64,000 nt of DNA, taken from Hungatella hathewayi. GTDB taxonomy: Bacteria > Bacillota > Clostridia > Lachnospirales > Lachnospiraceae. Shown one piece after another: positions 61,124 to 64,000 of the stretch (the first letter of the stretch is position 1; each line of letters starts with the position of its first letter). Where the stretch lies: NCBI GenBank assembly GCA_025149285.1, contig CP102274.1, forward strand, positions 1,193,501-1,257,500, written 5' to 3'. A program made the position numbers and the translations under genes. A model generated the notes under the pieces. That model had not been told where the DNA came from. It saw only the letters and a list, made by a program, of their open reading frames with translations, and did no database searches.

Positions 61124-61440
61124 TGGGAGGAACAGGGGAAACAAAGATAGGGAAAAAGCATATGGAGATATTGCTGGCCGATCTCTTGATTTCACTGCTA
61201 GAGGTTGATGAAGAAGAAAAGACAGAAATGGAGACTTTTTTAGAGAAGTATCCATTCACTGCTTTGCTTAGGGAATATCCTGTGCTGGGGCTGTCAGTAG
61301 AGACTGAGAGAAAATTGGAGGCAATTGCCATGTTGGAGTCATATGACGGAAGGGATGTATCATGGAGACAGTCCGAACCAGCCGGGAACATTTCATGGAC
61401 GGATTCAGCCGGATCACCGGAATCAGTAAAAGGAAAATAG
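61123..61440 (+). CDS. Hypothetical ICE protein
   Basis: 105 aa starting at the ATG that overlaps the previous stop (GGGGGAGGAAATGGAACGGTG upstream, a slightly distant site). Acidic helical first half (ILLADLLISLLEVDEEEKTE). The last 79 bases overlap the RadC-like gene in another frame. Not recognised. Confidence 0.55.
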   Translation: MGGTGETKIGKKHMEILLADLLISLLEVDEEEKTEMETFLEKYPFTALLREYPVLGLSVETERKLEAIAMLESYDGRDVSWRQSEPAGNISWTDSAGSPESVKGK

Positions 61441-62042
61441 AGGAGTATTCCAAGCAGTTTGATTTATTGCATATCGTTGACCACCCGATTGCGGCGGGGG
61501 TGACGGAAGCGCAGTATAAAAAGATCGTTCAGCTAAGAGAATTTTTAAATGCATATCAATCGTTGAGGAAAATCGAGTGGGAGGAACGGATCATACTAAG
61601 TGGCAGTGAGCGTTCGAAAGAATATTTTATTTCGCAACTGGCATATTACAGGGAACGGGAAATGATCCTTTGTGCATATCTTGATTCCGGTTGTGGGGTG
61701 ATATCCTGCGAAAAAGTTGCGGAAGGGACCGTGGACCGGTCACCTTTTTTTACCCGTGAACTCTTAAAAAGAGTGCTTCAGCTAGACGCAGTAGGAGTTG
61801 TTTTGGCTCATAACCACCCGGGGAATTCATTGAAGGCAAGCGAGCAGGATATTGCTATTACAAATCAATTGAGGGATGCGCTCGGTGCATTGGCAATAAA
61901 GGTATTTGATCATATTATTGTTGGAGCAGACAGGGCAGTCTCTTTGTACCAGGAGGGAATCATACCAGCAGATCACCAGTTTCAAGATGGGATAGCAATG
62001 GTAAATCTATACGAAAGTGAGGAAAACGGTTATGAGCGTTAG
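61362..62042 (+). CDS. RadC-like JAB-domain protein
   Basis: 226 aa. The C-terminal JAB metallo-domain has the full set: E in the early strand (ILCAYLDSG), AHNHPGNSLKASEQD (HxH...S...D) and FDHIIVGAD. The N-terminal HhH-like part is partly replaced. RadC-like genes are standard passengers of conjugative elements; their biochemical role is unsettled. Confidence 0.87.
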   Translation: METVRTSREHFMDGFSRITGISKRKIEEYSKQFDLLHIVDHPIAAGVTEAQYKKIVQLREFLNAYQSLRKIEWEERIILSGSERSKEYFISQLAYYREREMILCAYLDSGCGVISCEKVAEGTVDRSPFFTRELLKRVLQLDAVGVVLAHNHPGNSLKASEQDIAITNQLRDALGALAIKVFDHIIVGADRAVSLYQEGIIPADHQFQDGIAMVNLYESEENGYER

Positions 62043-62190
62043 GAATAATGCTCGGAGAGGAGGAGTACAGGTAAGGGCGCCGACCATATTCTTTTCCGCT
62101 TTTGAAAGCAGCGCAGCGAATGATGGACCGCTTGCGGGACATCAAAAACTTAGGAACAAAATCTTTGATTTTGGCTTAAGGCAGGAATAG
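62032..62190 (+). CDS. Possible small basic protein
   Basis: 52 aa (MSVRNNARRGGVQVRAPTIF...), ATG overlapping the RadC-like stop with GAGGAAAACGGTT upstream. No recognisable domain. Its stop codon is the first base pair of a hairpin array. May not be real. Confidence 0.4.
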   Translation: MSVRNNARRGGVQVRAPTIFFSAFESSAANDGPLAGHQKLRNKIFDFGLRQE

Positions 62191-62247
62191 GCGGGTTCCA
62201 CCCGCCGGTAAAACAGCTTGCAGGCAAAGCCTGCAACGGGGTTCCCG
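62190..62247. other. Array of three strong hairpins
   Basis: Three successive stem-loops with three-base loops: 62190-62196/62200-62206 (GGCGGGT), 62218-62225/62229-62236 (TTGCAGGC) and 62237-62240/62244-62247 (CGGG). They lie in the ~160-base stretch without a sure gene before the PAPS-reductase-like gene. Could be an RNA element, an oriT-like structure or a pausing site. None followed by a T run. Confidence 0.5.
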
Positions 62248-62352
62248 TATAAATTGCGGGTTATGGTTGGAACTTCAAGGATATCGAGACTTAATGACAA
62301 GAAAAGAGACAGCGAGCAATGAAAGAGGTGTCTTATCCTCGACGATATTACA

Positions 62353-63237
62353 TTGTTTGGTGAAGTTGATAAAGTAGAGGTTGCGATTGAAAGAATCCGA
62401 GTATTAGCTGATCGGGCAATACTAAATGACCCGAGAGGTTTTGTGGTGTGTGACAGTGGAGGAAAAGATTCCAATGTGATTAAGCAGCTGGCATATCTGT
62501 CAGGTGTACCATTTGAAATTGTACATAACCATACGACAGTGGACTATCCGGAAACCGTATATTACGTGAGAAGGGAGAAAAAACGGTGGGAGAAGTTGGG
62601 AATTTCCTATACGGTCAGTTATCCCACTTATAAAGGAAAGCGGACCACCTTTTGGGAATTGATTCCGCTAAAAGGGCCGCCGCTGCGTCACCGGCGCTGG
62701 TGTTGTAATGTGCCGAAAGAATCGCAGAACTGCAACCGGTATATTATTACCGGAGTGCGATGGGAGGAAAGCGCCAGGAGAAAACAGAATCGGGCGGCCT
62801 ATGAGATCCAGCGGACTACGAAGGATCGGATTAAGCTGCAAAATGATAACGATGCAAAACGGAAACTGATGGAAATCTGCCAGGTGAAAGGAAAAGTAAT
62901 TGTGAATCCGATCATTGACTGGACGACAACGGAGGTGTGGGAATTTATTGACCGATACCAGATTGTTACCAATCCTTTGTATCAGGAAGGGCACAAGAGA
63001 ATTGGCTGTGTGGGCTGTCCGATGGTAGATAATAAGTATGAACTGGAGAAGAATCCGGAATTTAAACGCATGTACCTCAATGCATTTCAGAAATGTGTGG
63101 AGAACAAACCGCCGAGCCGCCATGGCTGGAAAACGGGACAGGAACTCTACGATTGGTGGGTAAATGGAGGCCGGGGAATGGATTCGGATCAATTATGCCT
63201 GTTTGATCTTTTTCCGGAAGGAGATGATGAAGATTGA
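62353..63237 (+). CDS. Phosphoadenosine phosphosulfate reductase-family protein
   Basis: ~294 aa counted from TTG 62353. PP-loop-type ATPase/adenylylation motif CDSGGKDSNVIKQL (~33), then WCCNVPKES, RRKQNRAAYE and a C-terminal Cys set RIGCVGCPMVDNKYE. Such proteins on mobile elements are related to DndC-like sulfur-transfer and DNA-modification enzymes, but no dnd neighbours are seen. The frame is open upstream through LILDDITLFGE with AAAGAGGTG just before, so the true start may be a rarer codon at ~62335-62350. Confidence 0.82.
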   Translation: MFGEVDKVEVAIERIRVLADRAILNDPRGFVVCDSGGKDSNVIKQLAYLSGVPFEIVHNHTTVDYPETVYYVRREKKRWEKLGISYTVSYPTYKGKRTTFWELIPLKGPPLRHRRWCCNVPKESQNCNRYIITGVRWEESARRKQNRAAYEIQRTTKDRIKLQNDNDAKRKLMEICQVKGKVIVNPIIDWTTTEVWEFIDRYQIVTNPLYQEGHKRIGCVGCPMVDNKYELEKNPEFKRMYLNAFQKCVENKPPSRHGWKTGQELYDWWVNGGRGMDSDQLCLFDLFPEGDDED

Positions 63238-63704
63238 ATCAGAAAACCCAAAAGCGTTCTGTGAATTTTCCCTCGGAAACATTAAAAACACTGGACAAGC
63301 TGGCTGCCAGGGAACATACGACGACTTCCGAATTAATCCGGAACTTTGTGGAAGAAGGACTGAAGGTAAATGGTTATGAAGAACAGGTAGACTTCATTGC
63401 CAGAATAATCCGGCAGGAGATCACAGCGGTCTATCATGTGGAGGATATCAAAGCCATCAGTGATCACAGTACAGATCGTCTGGCAAAAATGTTAATGAAG
63501 ACAGGGAAAATCAATGCGGCCATGTTTTTCCTGCTGGTAAAGGTATTGATTCATCTTGCAGACCGGAGGAGTCTGGAGGAAATGGAACATATGGTATCAG
63601 AAGCTGTTGTTCTGGGAGTCGATTATATGCAGAAGAAAGACTTCCAGATCAACAGCTTTTTGTATGATACCGATTTTCTGATGCATTTGGCAGATAAATT
63701 ATAA
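63234..63704 (+). CDS. Ribbon-helix-helix plasmid/ICE protein
   Basis: 156 aa from TTG 63234 overlapping the previous stop (GGAGATGATGAAG upstream). N-terminal RHH DNA-binding motif (SVNFPSETLKTLDKLAAREH with TTTSELIRNFVEEGL) and a helical C-terminus (MFFLLVKVLIHLADRRSLEE). Probably a regulator or relaxosome accessory of the element. Confidence 0.75.
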   Translation: MNQKTQKRSVNFPSETLKTLDKLAAREHTTTSELIRNFVEEGLKVNGYEEQVDFIARIIRQEITAVYHVEDIKAISDHSTDRLAKMLMKTGKINAAMFFLLVKVLIHLADRRSLEEMEHMVSEAVVLGVDYMQKKDFQINSFLYDTDFLMHLADKL

Positions 63705-63735
63705 CCAGAAAAAACGAATTCCAGGAGGGATCTAT

Positions 63736-64000
63736 ATGAATTACGAAGAATTTAAGAGTTATGTATTGGGTCATATCAAGGACTATTTGGGTGAAATGGA
63801 CCCAGAGATCGACATGAAGATTGAGCAAACCGAAAATAAATTATTTGAGGAAGTGGACGCTCTGGTTCTTAGTAAACCGGATAGAGAATACTCGACCAAT
63901 ATCTTTTTGGATAAGGCATATGTGGCTTACATGGGTACGGGAGATATGGAACCCATTATGAAAGACATCGCGGCGACGGTGCGAAAATCGGAAAAGCAAT
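63736..64000 (+). CDS. DUF5688-like protein, cut by the window end
   Basis: 88 codons visible from ATG 63736 (CCAGGAGGGATCTAT upstream). Starts MNYEEFKSYVLGHIKDYLGE, and FLDKAYVAYMGTGDMEPIMK matches the start of DUF5688 proteins common on lachnospiraceal elements. Continues past 64000. Confidence 0.65.
   Translation, partial: MNYEEFKSYVLGHIKDYLGEMDPEIDMKIEQTENKLFEEVDALVLSKPDREYSTNIFLDKAYVAYMGTGDMEPIMKDIAATVRKSEKQ

Larger units (their letters stand above)
48552..64000. mobile_element. Second element in feoB: left part of an ICE or integrated conjugative plasmid
   Basis: feoB homology ends at GFPAN (~48554). From there the genes are typical of clostridial conjugative elements: ParA, ParB, a giant methylase-helicase with an LtrC-like N-terminus, Toprim/DUF3991, RadC-like, PAPS-reductase-like, ribbon-helix-helix and DUF5688. 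No integrase, relaxase or secretion gene is in the window, so the right end and class are unknown. It carries its own group II intron. Confidence 0.75.

Overview
The window looks like chromosomal DNA from a gut anaerobe of the Clostridia, most likely a Lachnospiraceae member. This is inferred from gene content, the strong GGAGG ribosome binding sites, frequent GTG/TTG starts and the families present. No 16S or other marker is in the window, so genus is not claimed.

Host locus: a DtxR-type metal regulator (minus strand) is divergent from feoA-feoB (ferrous iron uptake). feoB is cut twice. Its first ~54 codons lie at 1063-1218. The rest of the G domain and most of the membrane domain resume at 46744 and stop at about 48554, where a second element begins. 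The last part of feoB is outside the window.

Element 1 (about 1219-46745, ~45.5 kb) is a complete-looking temperate phage with a contractile tail (PBSX/Xkd-type tail genes, SPP1-type portal and minor head genes). Order: large serine integrase next to attL; a small-RNA-like unit; a lipoprotein; ImmA-type peptidase and CI-like repressor facing a Cro-like gene across three CCGTTAACGG operators; many small early genes; a replication block (DUF2800, DUF2815, family A DNA polymerase, VapE-type primase/helicase, iteron-like origin, two VRR-NUC-type genes, SNF2 helicase); a large Cys-rich protein; a Dam methylase; more small genes; an ArpU/RinA-like regulator; a structured non-coding RNA with a tRNA-like 3' domain; a PemK/MazF-type toxin-antitoxin pair; terminase, portal, head and capsid genes; tail sheath, tube and chaperone (with a -1 frameshift signal), tape measure and baseplate; a tail-fibre gene with exchangeable C-terminal cassettes; putative lysis genes (membrane protein, XhlA, holin, amidase); a Cys-rich small protein; and a small gene beside attR.

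The most striking system is the tail-fibre locus (40639-43363). The expressed fibre is followed by three silent alternative C-termini in alternating orientation around a tyrosine recombinase gene. Each cassette starts at the same ~12-bp site (WATAGTGATTTA), which encodes the shared N/Y-S-D-L junction. This is a shufflon-like host-range switch. The other strong novelty candidate is the ~350-nt structured RNA at 21545-21898.

Element 2 (about 48552 to the window end) is the left part of an integrative/conjugative element or integrated conjugative plasmid: ParA, ParB, a giant methylase-helicase split by a group II intron (53097-55819, with its own reverse transcriptase), a Toprim/DUF3991 protein, a RadC-like protein, a PAPS-reductase-family protein, a ribbon-helix-helix protein and the start of a DUF5688-like gene. 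No relaxase or type IV secretion gene is in the window, so conjugation is inferred from gene families only.
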